DNA of 7,322 nucleotides from Candidatus Krumholzibacteriia bacterium (GTDB lineage: Bacteria > Krumholzibacteriota > Krumholzibacteriia > LZORAL124-64-63). Below are positions 1-5,579 of the stretch, in pieces (the stretch's first letter is position 1; each line of letters starts with the position of its first letter). A model generated the notes under the pieces. It searched no databases, had not been told where the DNA came from, and saw only the letters and a program-made list of their open reading frames with translations. The stretch covers positions 1 through 7,322 of the forward strand of contig JAOZJV010000174.1 in assembly GCA_029935695.1 (NCBI GenBank), read 5' to 3'. The translations under genes and the position numbers were made by a program.

Positions 1-976
1 TGTCCCCATCCAACCGGGCAATGGCGCGAATGGTGCCGAAGTTCAGAACGTTGACATTCACCTTGGTTTCCGGGTGTCCCACCACCGAAGCGCGCAACAA
101 AAACGGATCAGTGTAAACAGCAGTGGAGTTGATGACCGTCACGCCATCGTTGGCCCGGTACAGAGGCTCGGGCCGGGGATCAAATTCACCATAGCCGGTG
201 CTGCGCACAAAACCGGCCCGGCTGGCGGCACCACTGAACCAGGCGTCGTTCAGGCAGCGACGATCATCGCAACTCTCGGCATAGTACCAACCGTTGTCGG
301 CCCACACTTCCACCCAGGCGTGGTTGTTGTCGATGAAGGTCCAGTATGGGGTCGAGCAAGTGCGCGCGGGAATTCCTGCCGCCCGCATGGCGCAAACCGT
401 GAGAATCATTTCTTCTTCGCAGCGACCCAGGCCGCGTTTCAAAGTAGTGAGGGGGCCCATGTCGCGACCACTTGTGGAAATGAAAGTTGCCTGCTGCCGG
501 CACCAGCGGTTCACTGCCAAAGCTGCCTCTTCCATGGACTGATAAGGAGCAACCACCGGAGCCAACTCCGCCTGAAGTGTGCTGCGCCAGGGCTGCAAAG
601 GTTCCTGACTCACCCGGTGAGGCACCACAAAATGAAGCCATGTTTCCCGGGGAAGATTTGCCCGCCAGGGGGCTTTCCGGTAGGTATCACAGGCCAGCTG
701 CACATGTTCCTTCAGAAGCCCGGGATGAAGAGAAGCCAGATCACTTTCCGGCAGCCAGGCCAGAATCCACTGCGCCGCATCATGCTCCAGGGAACCGGCC
801 GGAAGGGTGGCATACCAACGAGAAATTTCATCACCCTCGGGATGGCGCGAGAGAGTTCCGGCAACCTTCCTGTCCAGGTTATTATCCGCCAGATTGGTAC
901 AACCGACTGTGATGAGCAGGCATAATAAAAGGGTGGCGACCAGAGCAGCCGCCACCTTATTCATGAAAAAATTCAT
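1..976 (-). CDS. Transglutaminase-like domain lipoprotein, C-terminus cut by window edge
   Basis: The visible part is 325 residues. A signal peptide (hydrophobic stretch about residues 7-21) ends in a lipobox-like I-T-V-G-C, so it is probably a lipoprotein, although Thr at -3 is not ideal. Residues about 148-240 look like a transglutaminase fold: Cys186 in GRCEEE, the GIPAR segment, and His219 in NNHAWVEVW. The third acid of the triad is probably Asp237 (in AESCDDR); the more usual WxxVDP motif is absent. The LNDAWF segment and the beta-rich tail VNVNVLNFGTIRAIARLDG resemble a family, remembered from Bacteroidetes, in which the transglutaminase domain is followed by a carboxypeptidase-regulatory-like domain. 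Activity could be peptide or isopeptide cleavage or crosslinking; the substrate is unknown. The chosen ATG at 976 has an AAGGA SD 5 nt upstream that overlaps the stop of the preceding manB gene. An in-frame ATG at 982 sits on the SD itself and is less likely. Confidence 0.82.
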   Translation of the reverse strand, partial: MNFFMNKVAAALVATLLLCLLITVGCTNLADNNLDRKVAGTLSRHPEGDEISRWYATLPAGSLEHDAAQWILAWLPESDLASLHPGLLKEHVQLACDTYRKAPWRANLPRETWLHFVVPHRVSQEPLQPWRSTLQAELAPVVAPYQSMEEAALAVNRWCRQQATFISTSGRDMGPLTTLKRGLGRCEEEMILTVCAMRAAGIPARTCSTPYWTFIDNNHAWVEVWADNGWYYAESCDDRRCLNDAWFSGAASRAGFVRSTGYGEFDPRPEPLYRANDGVTVINSTAVYTDPFLLRASVVGHPETKVNVNVLNFGTIRAIARLDGD

Positions 977-981
977 GTTCA

Positions 982-987
982 TCCTTA
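982..987 (-). promoter_or_regulatory. Shine-Dalgarno overlapping upstream stop codon
   Basis: On the minus strand the bases read TAAGGA: TAA is the manB stop and AAGGA is the SD of the transglutaminase-like gene, 5 nt before its ATG. Ribosomes finishing manB would be placed to start the next gene, so translational coupling is inferred. Confidence 0.7.
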
Positions 988-2346
988 TTGATCGAGTAAT
1001 GCCAGAATTTCTTCTGTTTTTTCATTCATCAATGCAGCGTCGCCCCTTGATTCAACATTCAGGCGGATCACCGGCTCGGTGTTGCTTTGGCGCAGATTGA
1101 AACGCCACTGTCCCATGTCCATGGAAACACCGTCGGTGCGGTCGATGGCCACGGAATCCCCCGTGTATTTCTCTTCCACCCGGGCCAGCGCGCCGTCCGG
1201 ATCTTCCAGGCGCCGGTTGATTTCACCGCTGGCCGGGAAAGCCTCCTGCATCTCTTTCACCAGAGCCGACAGTGGTTTTCCCGAGCTGGACAAGACGGCC
1301 AGAACATTCAGCCAGGGCAACATGCCGGTGTCGCAATACGCGAAGTCCCGGAAATAATGATGGGCTGACATCTCGCCACCATAAACAGCATCTTCGGCAC
1401 GCATGCGTTCTTTCATGAAGGCATGCCCGGTTTTGTTCATGATGGGGATGCCACCGGCTTTTTCCACCACATCGATGGTGTTCCAGGTCAGGCGCGGGTC
1501 GTGCACGATTTTACTGCCCGGATTCTGCTTCAGGCTGGCAGCGGCCAGCAGGGCCACCAGGTAATATCCTTCGATGAAATCACCGTTCTCATCGAAGAAA
1601 AAACAGCGGTCAAAATCGCCATCCCAGGCCAGGCCCAGGTCGGCCCCATGCTCCCGGACAGCCGCGGTGGTGGCGCTGCGATTCTCAGGCAGAAGAGGAT
1701 TGGGAATGCCGTTGGGGAAATTCCCATCGGGTTCTTCGAATACGGGGACGATTGTGCAGGGCAGATGTTTGGCCAGGGCAGCCACCACAGGACCAGCGCA
1801 ACCGTTGCCACCGTTGGCCACAATTTTCAGCGGTTTGAAAGCCGTCGTATCCACTTTGGTGAGCAGATATTCCACAAATTCTTCCTGAATATCCAGACGC
1901 GAGACCGTGCCCCGGCGCCCGGTGAGTTCCAAATCACAATCCAGCGCGCTGGCGCCGATTTCATCCAGTCCACTGTCACCGCTGATGGGCTTTGCTTCAT
2001 CCCGGACAAGCTTCATCCCATTATGGTCCATGGGGTTATGGCTCGCGGTGACCATGATGCCACCATCGGTTTTGTGGGCAAAAGTTGCATAATAAACCAT
2101 CTCGGTCCCACACAAACCGATATCCAGCACATCGGCCCCCGCATCGGTCAGGCCGTGGGCCAGGGCAGCGCACAGTTCCTGGCTTGTGAGGCGGCAATCT
2201 CTGCCGACAATGAATTTTTTGCCGCCCAGAAAGCGCGCTGTGGACAGTCCAATACGGTAAGCCAGGTCCAAATCCAGTTCGCCGGGGACTTTGCCTCTGA
2301 TATCGTAAGCCTTGAAGCAGGCAGGTTTCGTCGGAAATGATGCCAT
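985..2346 (-). CDS. manB: Phosphomannomutase / phosphoglucomutase
   Basis: An alpha-D-phosphohexomutase of 453 residues that interconverts hexose 6-phosphate and 1-phosphate, feeding GDP-mannose or UDP-glucose synthesis for surface polysaccharides. All four family signatures are present: the phosphoserine loop TASHNP with Ser102, the metal loop DGDFDR at 242-247, the sugar-specificity loop GGEMSAHH at 323-330, and the phosphate-binding RFNLRQSNTEP at 415-425. From memory the protein closely follows E. coli ManB/CpsG (456 residues), including the opening CFKAYDIRGK and the stretch GNFPNGIPNPLLPE, so mannose is the more likely substrate; dual mannose/glucose specificity is possible. The reading frame is open upstream to an ATG at 2466, but family alignment puts the start at 2346. 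There a GGAGG lies 11 nt upstream, a slightly long spacing. It is the first gene of a two-gene unit with the transglutaminase-like lipoprotein. Confidence 0.96.
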   Translation of the reverse strand: MASFPTKPACFKAYDIRGKVPGELDLDLAYRIGLSTARFLGGKKFIVGRDCRLTSQELCAALAHGLTDAGADVLDIGLCGTEMVYYATFAHKTDGGIMVTASHNPMDHNGMKLVRDEAKPISGDSGLDEIGASALDCDLELTGRRGTVSRLDIQEEFVEYLLTKVDTTAFKPLKIVANGGNGCAGPVVAALAKHLPCTIVPVFEEPDGNFPNGIPNPLLPENRSATTAAVREHGADLGLAWDGDFDRCFFFDENGDFIEGYYLVALLAAASLKQNPGSKIVHDPRLTWNTIDVVEKAGGIPIMNKTGHAFMKERMRAEDAVYGGEMSAHHYFRDFAYCDTGMLPWLNVLAVLSSSGKPLSALVKEMQEAFPASGEINRRLEDPDGALARVEEKYTGDSVAIDRTDGVSMDMGQWRFNLRQSNTEPVIRLNVESRGDAALMNEKTEEILALLDQ

Positions 2347-2571
2347 GGTCTGAAAAGCCTCCACATACGGGTCTTTGTTGTATTCGGAACCCTCTTTGAT
2401 TAGCATGAAATGAGCCAGGGGGCAAGCATGAGAGCATGCCTGAAGAGCTTTTTCTTTCGGAACCATAAGAGCTGGCGCACTGTTTGCTTTCGTGCCATCA
2501 TGTTACTGGAAAAGATTTCGTGTCCGGCAGCGTCGGGCATCATGTTCAGACTGATAAAATGGAGGATTACC
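2347..2571. promoter_or_regulatory. Divergent intergenic region between manB and lipoprotein gene
   Basis: This 225-nt gap must hold the promoters for manB (minus) and the lipoprotein gene (plus). I find no convincing sigma70 promoter in either direction. A short inverted repeat GCATG-AGAG-CATGC lies at 2426-2439. The gap is open in both frames as upstream extensions of the flanking genes, but neither extension looks like protein conserved in the families. Confidence 0.4.
2561..2565 (+). promoter_or_regulatory. Shine-Dalgarno selecting a TTG start
   Basis: GGAGG lies 6 nt before TTG at 2572. This is the strongest SD upstream of the lipoprotein signal sequence, and it decides the start in favour of TTG over upstream ATG codons, which would put a long non-signal leader before the signal peptide. 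Confidence 0.75.
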
Positions 2572-3315
2572 TTGAAAACTCTGCTGAAGATTTCCCTGTT
2601 GGTAGCGTTGGCCACCATGATGACCGGCTGTTTGCAAATGCACATGGACACGGAGCTCAAAAAAGACGGCTCCGGCACCATGGAAATGACCATGTCCCTG
2701 TCCCAGGTAGTATCTGATGTCCTGGCCGAAGGCGCTGGCGATGATGATCTTGAGGACATCGGCAAGATCATGCAAATGTCTGAAAAAGAGCTGAAAGAAA
2801 AGGTCAAAGGCCACGACATCAAAATTAAGAAATTCAGCACCGACAAAATTGATGGCAAAGAGTCCATTCACGTGGTGATGGAGTTCAAGGACCTTGAAGG
2901 CATGAGCTATGCCATGAGCCAGATTCAAGGCTCCGGTGAAAGCGAAGGCGGCATGGCCATCATGGATCTCGGTAATGGCCAATACGCCCTGCGGCCCTAC
3001 TCTTACAACTGGCCTGTCACTGAAGAGGCTGAAGAAGAAGTTATCGAAGAAGAGTCCATGGATGATATGGACCCTGAAAAAATGCAGAAGCAAATGGAAA
3101 TGATGGGCAAACTCATGGGCGCCATGGGCGAACTTGAGTTCAGCATGAAGATCACGGTTCCCGGCGACATCATCACCAGCAACGCCCCCGTGGTTGAAGG
3201 CCGCACCAGCATCTGGACCATCAACTCCAGCAACATGATGACCGCTGGCGGAGACATGGAACCGGACATCGTCTTCAGCAGCAAAGGCCTGAAGATGAAG
3301 GCCATCAAGGAATAG
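2572..3315 (+). CDS. Methionine-rich LppM-like lipoprotein
   Basis: A 247-residue predicted lipoprotein. The signal peptide (Lys2, Lys6, hydrophobic core 7-17) ends in lipobox MTGC with Cys20. After it comes DTELKKDGSGTMEMTMSL, and near the C-terminus TVPGDIITSNAP...GRTSIWTI. A DGSG strand early and a PG...SNA...G-x-T-x-x-W pattern late resemble LppM/DUF3153-type lipoproteins, but the C-terminal membrane helix often seen in those is absent. Residues about 152-185 form a very acidic, Met-rich stretch (EEAEEEVIEEESMDDMDPEK and following). By my count 28 of 247 residues are Met, about 11 percent. The role is unknown; metal or oxidant handling through Met is only a speculation. It starts at TTG with a strong SD (2561-2565) and is followed by a hairpin terminator. 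The LppM assignment rests on motif memory and is moderate. Confidence 0.8.
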   Translation: MKTLLKISLLVALATMMTGCLQMHMDTELKKDGSGTMEMTMSLSQVVSDVLAEGAGDDDLEDIGKIMQMSEKELKEKVKGHDIKIKKFSTDKIDGKESIHVVMEFKDLEGMSYAMSQIQGSGESEGGMAIMDLGNGQYALRPYSYNWPVTEEAEEEVIEEESMDDMDPEKMQKQMEMMGKLMGAMGELEFSMKITVPGDIITSNAPVVEGRTSIWTINSSNMMTAGGDMEPDIVFSSKGLKMKAIKE

Positions 3316-3355
3316 TTTTCGGCTGCGGCCAAAGCTCTCTCCTGTTTGTTGATTT

Positions 3356-3387
3356 GAAAGGCTGTCTTTGGGCAGCCTTTCTTTCTC
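3356..3387 (+). terminator. Rho-independent terminator or attenuator
   Basis: A 9-bp perfect stem GAAAGGCTG / CAGCCTTTC (3356-3364 and 3373-3381) encloses an 8-nt loop and is followed by TTTCTC. It begins 41 nt after the lipoprotein stop and ends only 20 nt before the next start codon, so it may end the lipoprotein transcript or attenuate read-through into the flavoprotein gene. Confidence 0.65.
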
Positions 3388-3400
3388 TCCTGAAAGGGAA

Positions 3401-4024
3401 ATGATGCGACGTGATGATTTCCTCCACACGGACGACGCCTTCTTCCAGCAGGTGGCCCGGCGCTGCCCCGTGGGCTATCTGAGCCTCATCACGGCTGACG
3501 GGTATCCCCGCAGTATTGCCCTGAACTTCGCTGCCAAAGATCAGGCCGTTTATTTCCACGGCGCCCTCGCTGGTGAAAAATTTGATCTCCTCAGCAGCGG
3601 TGTTCCCGTGGGTTTCACCATGGCCCGGGAATTGAGCTACATCCCCTCCAACTGGACAGGACCCGAGTATGCGTGTCCTGCGACCCAGTTGTTTAAATCA
3701 GTGGAGATCAAAGGCCGTTGCGCGGTGGTTTCCGATCTTTCGGAAAAAGCATTGGGATTGCAGGTCTTGATGGAAAAGTATCAACCTGAAGGAAGTTTCC
3801 GGCCCATCAAAGCAGATGAAAAAATGTACCTGAAGGCGCTGCAGCAGACCGGGGTTTTTCGGGTTGATGTGGAAAGCTGGGCTGGAAAATCTCGGTTGTT
3901 TCAAGACAAGCCGGAAACATTTTTGGAAAAGGTTATCAGCAAACTGGAAGAACGGGGATTGCCCGTTGACCTGGAAACTGTTGTTGAGATGAGGAGAATT
4001 CCCGCCGGCGGGAATTCTGAATAA
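3401..4024 (+). CDS. Pyridoxamine 5'-phosphate oxidase-fold flavin-binding protein
   Basis: A 207-residue cytoplasmic protein with the split-barrel FMN-binding fold of the NimA / flavin-nucleotide-binding group (COG3467-like). Visible family features are RRCPVGYLSLITADGYPRSI (residues 20-39), the strand QAVYFHGALAGEKFDLL (48-64) with His53 and Gly58 in the FMN phosphate region, and the later W.GP.YACPATQLFKSVEIKGR segment (85-106), EKALGLQVLMEKYQPE (115-130) and the closing strand GVFRVDVESWAGKSR. Such proteins bind FMN, heme or F420 and often reduce small molecules; the substrate here is unknown. ATG ATG at 3401 and 3404 are both possible starts. The SD AAAGGG sits 2 nt from the first and 5 nt from the second, so 3404 may be the one used. 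The last codons contain a perfect palindrome, and the stop lies 3 nt from that of the convergent gene. Confidence 0.88.
   Translation: MMRRDDFLHTDDAFFQQVARRCPVGYLSLITADGYPRSIALNFAAKDQAVYFHGALAGEKFDLLSSGVPVGFTMARELSYIPSNWTGPEYACPATQLFKSVEIKGRCAVVSDLSEKALGLQVLMEKYQPEGSFRPIKADEKMYLKALQQTGVFRVDVESWAGKSRLFQDKPETFLEKVISKLEERGLPVDLETVVEMRRIPAGGNSE
3995..4018. repeat. Perfect 24-bp palindrome at a convergent gene junction
   Basis: AGAATTCCCGCC is followed directly by its exact reverse complement GGCGGGAATTCT with no spacer. As RNA it could form a 10-bp stem with a 4-nt loop from either strand. It codes for the last residues of the flavoprotein (RIPAGGNSE region) and stops 6 nt short of the end of that CDS. 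No T-tract follows on either strand, so a standard terminator is unlikely, though a 3'-end-stabilising or transcript-separating hairpin is possible. Confidence 0.85.
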
Positions 4025-4027
4025 CGA

Positions 4028-4402
4028 TCACCGACGCCCACTGATACCCTGGCCACGCCAAACCAAAAAGCCCAAACTGCCAATAACAGACGCACCCGTC
4101 CACACCCAGGGAGAAACCCCGGCAATTTTATCCAGGGAAATCGCCTGGCTCCCAAACAACCAACCCAGAGAAAACAAAACCAGCCCCACAGGCAGCAACA
4201 TCAGCAGATGATGGCTTTCGAGAGGAGAGTTCCGGGCTTCCCGGGATGAATCTTTTTGCATTGGAAGGGCAGCAATGGAATCAAACTCCATGAGCAAATC
4301 ATCACGCCACTGCTTTGGCTTTGTATCCGAATCCTCTGCAGCAGCGTCCTGGTAGACGTCCCGTTTGCGCAACCATGTGGACAGGGTTTGTTTTTCAGAC
4401 AC
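4028..4402 (-). CDS. Two-helix membrane protein, candidate anti-sigma partner
   Basis: I do not recognise the family. The 124-residue product has a charged cytoplasmic-type N-terminal part (1-62; SEKQTLSTWLRKRDVYQDA at the start, WRDDLLMEFDSIAALPM at 32-48). Two hydrophobic segments follow, at about 65-84 and 97-116, and it ends in a basic tail. It has no cysteine, so it is not a zinc-binding ZAS-type anti-sigma. It overlaps the end of the sigma-factor gene, and small membrane proteins in this position often restrain the sigma factor. That role is inferred from position only. Start choice: an ATG at 4408 directly abuts the GGAGG SD (no spacing), whereas the GTG at 4402 in the same frame has a 6-nt spacing and is preferred. 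The overlap with the sigma gene is then 8 nt (14 nt with the ATG). Confidence 0.72.
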   Translation of the reverse strand: MSEKQTLSTWLRKRDVYQDAAAEDSDTKPKQWRDDLLMEFDSIAALPMQKDSSREARNSPLESHHLLMLLPVGLVLFSLGWLFGSQAISLDKIAGVSPWVWTGASVIGSLGFLVWRGQGISGRR

Positions 4403-4961
4403 TGTCATCCTCCAGTATGATCCTCAGGCGAGAAATGGCCCGGTGGCAACGAACTTTCGCCGCGGATTCACTGATATCCATGCGATCGGCGACCTGGGCG
4501 AAAGGCAACTCTTCAAAAAAGCGCAGAGCCACCACTTCACGATCCCTGACATTGAGATGGTTCAGAGAATCGCGCACCCTGGCCGCTGTCTCCCGCCGCT
4601 CCAGGGTTCGCAGCTGGTCATCTTTGCTGTCAGGTCTCTGAATCACCAGTTCCAAACTGGTCTCACGATCATCACGTTTCTTCTCCCGATTCACCAACCG
4701 TATTCCTTCACGCCAGGCGATGCGGTAAAGCCAGGTTGAAAGCCGGCTCTCTCCGCGGAATTCGGGCAGGGCCCTCAAGGCTTTATGGAAAATACGGGAC
4801 AGGGCCTCTTCGGGTTCTCTGACCCGCATTCTTTTGAGAACATCAGTGACCATAGGTTCCCAGTCATCCATGAACCGGGAAGCATTGCGGCGATTCAGCG
4901 GCAAATATCTTGCTGCTGATTCCCTGGCATCCGCTCCCTGGTGATGGCTGACGTTGCTCAT
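4395..4961 (-). CDS. ECF-type RNA polymerase sigma factor
   Basis: A 188-residue sigma-70 family protein with region 2 at about 50-96 (EEALSRIFHKALRALPEFRG, then STWLYRIAWREGIRLVNREKK) and region 4 at about 124-184 (RDREVVALRFFEELPFAQVA, then helix-turn-helix DRMDISESAAKVRCHRAISRLR). There is no region 1.1 or 3, as expected of ECF (group 4) factors. It would direct RNA polymerase to a small regulon; the signal is unknown. The frame is open up to 5066, but the upstream part looks non-coding. The ATG at 4961 is chosen because the ECF body starts soon after, although its SD is weak (AAAGA). The ECF subgroup is not determinable here. It forms an operon with the overlapping membrane protein and is divergent from the DUF6249-like gene. 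Candidate ECF promoter motifs in the shared region suggest autoregulation. Confidence 0.93.
   Translation of the reverse strand: MSNVSHHQGADARESAARYLPLNRRNASRFMDDWEPMVTDVLKRMRVREPEEALSRIFHKALRALPEFRGESRLSTWLYRIAWREGIRLVNREKKRDDRETSLELVIQRPDSKDDQLRTLERRETAARVRDSLNHLNVRDREVVALRFFEELPFAQVADRMDISESAAKVRCHRAISRLRIILEDDSV
4409..4413 (-). promoter_or_regulatory. Shine-Dalgarno inside the sigma gene
   Basis: GGAGG on the minus strand touches ATG at 4408 and lies 6 nt from the in-frame GTG at 4402. Its spacing supports GTG as the start of the small membrane protein, inside the last codons of the sigma gene. Confidence 0.6.
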
Positions 4962-4970
4962 GTATCTTTG

Positions 4971-4997
4971 GACCAGGCCTTTGAGATAAACGTTACA
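4971..4997 (-). promoter_or_regulatory. Candidate ECF promoter for the sigma operon
   Basis: The minus strand reads TGTAAC (4997-4992), 17 nt, then GGTC (4974-4971). TGTAAC matches the -35 element known for B. subtilis SigX, whose -10 is CGWC-like. Transcription would then begin only a few nt before the ATG at 4961, giving a nearly leaderless mRNA. A second minus-strand TGTAAC at 5045-5040 could serve instead. Confidence 0.35.
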
Positions 4998-5008
4998 AAA
5001 AAAAATAC

Positions 5009-5035
5009 TGTAACCGACCGGAAGGTTACCCGGTC
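5009..5035 (+). promoter_or_regulatory. Candidate ECF promoter for the DUF6249-like gene
   Basis: TGTAAC (5009-5014), 17 nt, then GGTC (5032-5035): the same arrangement as the minus-strand candidate. A start site near 5042 would give a leader of about 60 nt with the SD AGGAG at 5093-5097. It overlaps the interleaved inverted repeat, which could act as an operator. Confidence 0.35.
5010..5035. repeat. Interleaved inverted repeats (pseudoknot topology)
   Basis: The order is GTAACC (5010-5015), GACCGG (5016-5021), AA, GGTTAC (5024-5029), CCGGTC (5030-5035). The first and third blocks are reverse complements, as are the second and fourth, so two 6-bp inverted repeats interlock as A-B-A'-B'. This could be two overlapping operator dyads or, as RNA, an H-type pseudoknot. 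Confidence 0.6.
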
Positions 5036-5103
5036 CAACGTTACATAACCAACTGAAACCGATCACACGGCCCCTGGCCCACTAACAATAACAGGAGATC
5101 ATC

Positions 5104-5505
5104 ATGAATGCATTCCTAGCCTCAAGTGACTTCGCAGACCTGGGAAAGTTCCTTTTCCCTTTGATCATCGTTGGCATGTCCATGAGTATTCCCATTATCG
5201 CGATCATCACCGACCATCTGCAGAAAAAGGAACGCATGCGGTTGATTGAGAAAGCGATTGAGCACGGAGCCGACCTGAAAAACCTGGATCTTGAAGATGC
5301 GCCTGCCCGGCCTCGCCTGCCGTATCGCAGCGGCATGATTCTGCTGGCTGTCGGTGTTGCGTTGTACTTTGGCGACAAATTCATCGACCCCCGTTTTGGT
5401 GGTTTTCAATTCTTCCCTCTGGCGGGTGTCGGGCTGATCTGTGGATGCATTGGCATTGCTCAATTGTTGAATGACTGGTTGAATCGGAAGCGGATTGATG
5501 GATGA
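5104..5505 (+). CDS. DUF6249-like inner membrane protein
   Basis: A 133-residue membrane protein with three hydrophobic segments: about 15-37 (FLFPLIIVGMSMSIPIIAII), 76-92 (SGMILLAVGVALYFG) and 101-123. A charged helix with KKERMRLIEKAIEHG (41-55) lies between the first and second. An N-terminal membrane helix, a short R/K-rich helix containing LIEKAIE-G, then RSGMILLAVGVAL and a terminal glycine-rich helix is the pattern I associate with DUF6249 proteins, which have no established function and, from memory, often sit next to ECF sigma genes. The start ATG has SD AGGAG 6 nt upstream. It is divergent from the sigma operon and shares its promoter region, so it is a likely target of that sigma factor. 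Confidence 0.82.
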   Translation: MNAFLASSDFADLGKFLFPLIIVGMSMSIPIIAIITDHLQKKERMRLIEKAIEHGADLKNLDLEDAPARPRLPYRSGMILLAVGVALYFGDKFIDPRFGGFQFFPLAGVGLICGCIGIAQLLNDWLNRKRIDG

Positions 5506-5522
5506 CAAATGGGGAAACCTGT

Positions 5523-5554
5523 AAAAAAAAGGCTCCGGAACAACCCGGAGCCTT
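5523..5554 (-). terminator. Rho-independent terminator of the ferritin gene, possibly bidirectional
   Basis: A perfect 10-bp stem AAGGCTCCGG / CCGGAGCCTT (5529-5538 and 5545-5554) with a 6-nt loop. On the minus strand it runs into eight T, an excellent terminator 25 nt past the ferritin stop. On the plus strand the tail after the stem (CATTCA) is poor, so termination of the DUF6249-like transcript there is less certain. Confidence 0.88.
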
Positions 5555-5579
5555 CATTCAAACTCAAAACCCTCAGGCC

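Larger units (their letters stand above)
4962..5103. promoter_or_regulatory. Divergent promoter region of sigma operon and DUF6249-like gene
   Basis: A 142-nt region dense in GTTAC/GTAAC pentamers: GTTAC at 4992, 5025 and 5040, GTAAC at 5010, with centres 18, 15 and 15 nt apart. AACGTTACA occurs as a direct repeat at 4989-4997 and 5037-5045. A run of nine A lies at 4997-5005. The density suggests a regulated promoter or operator array; no regulator can be named from sequence. Confidence 0.55.

Noticed and set aside
74..925. 283-codon open frame on the plus strand
   Set aside because: Antisense to the transglutaminase-like gene, low-complexity composition, no SD and no domain.
1423..2340. 305-codon open frame on the plus strand
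   Set aside because: Exactly antisense to manB, whose family motifs are all present; a by-product of its codon bias.
2347..2466. 40-codon N-terminal extension of manB up to an ATG at 2466
   Set aside because: The close E. coli homologue begins at the same place as the internal ATG at 2346, which has its own GGAGG; the extension shows no family similarity and probably holds the promoter.
2410..2571. 54-codon N-terminal extension of the lipoprotein
   Set aside because: It would bury the signal peptide; the TTG at 2572 has an ideal SD directly before a lipoprotein signal.
3368..3400. Upstream extension of the flavoprotein from a TTG at 3368
   Set aside because: That codon lies inside the terminator loop and has no SD; the paired ATGs at 3401/3404 follow an AAAGGG.
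2503..3429. 308-codon open frame on the minus strand, rich in His and Phe
   Set aside because: It is antisense to the lipoprotein gene and spans a terminator; its composition is the mirror of Met/Glu/Asp codons (CAT, TTC, ATC) and it has no recognisable domain.
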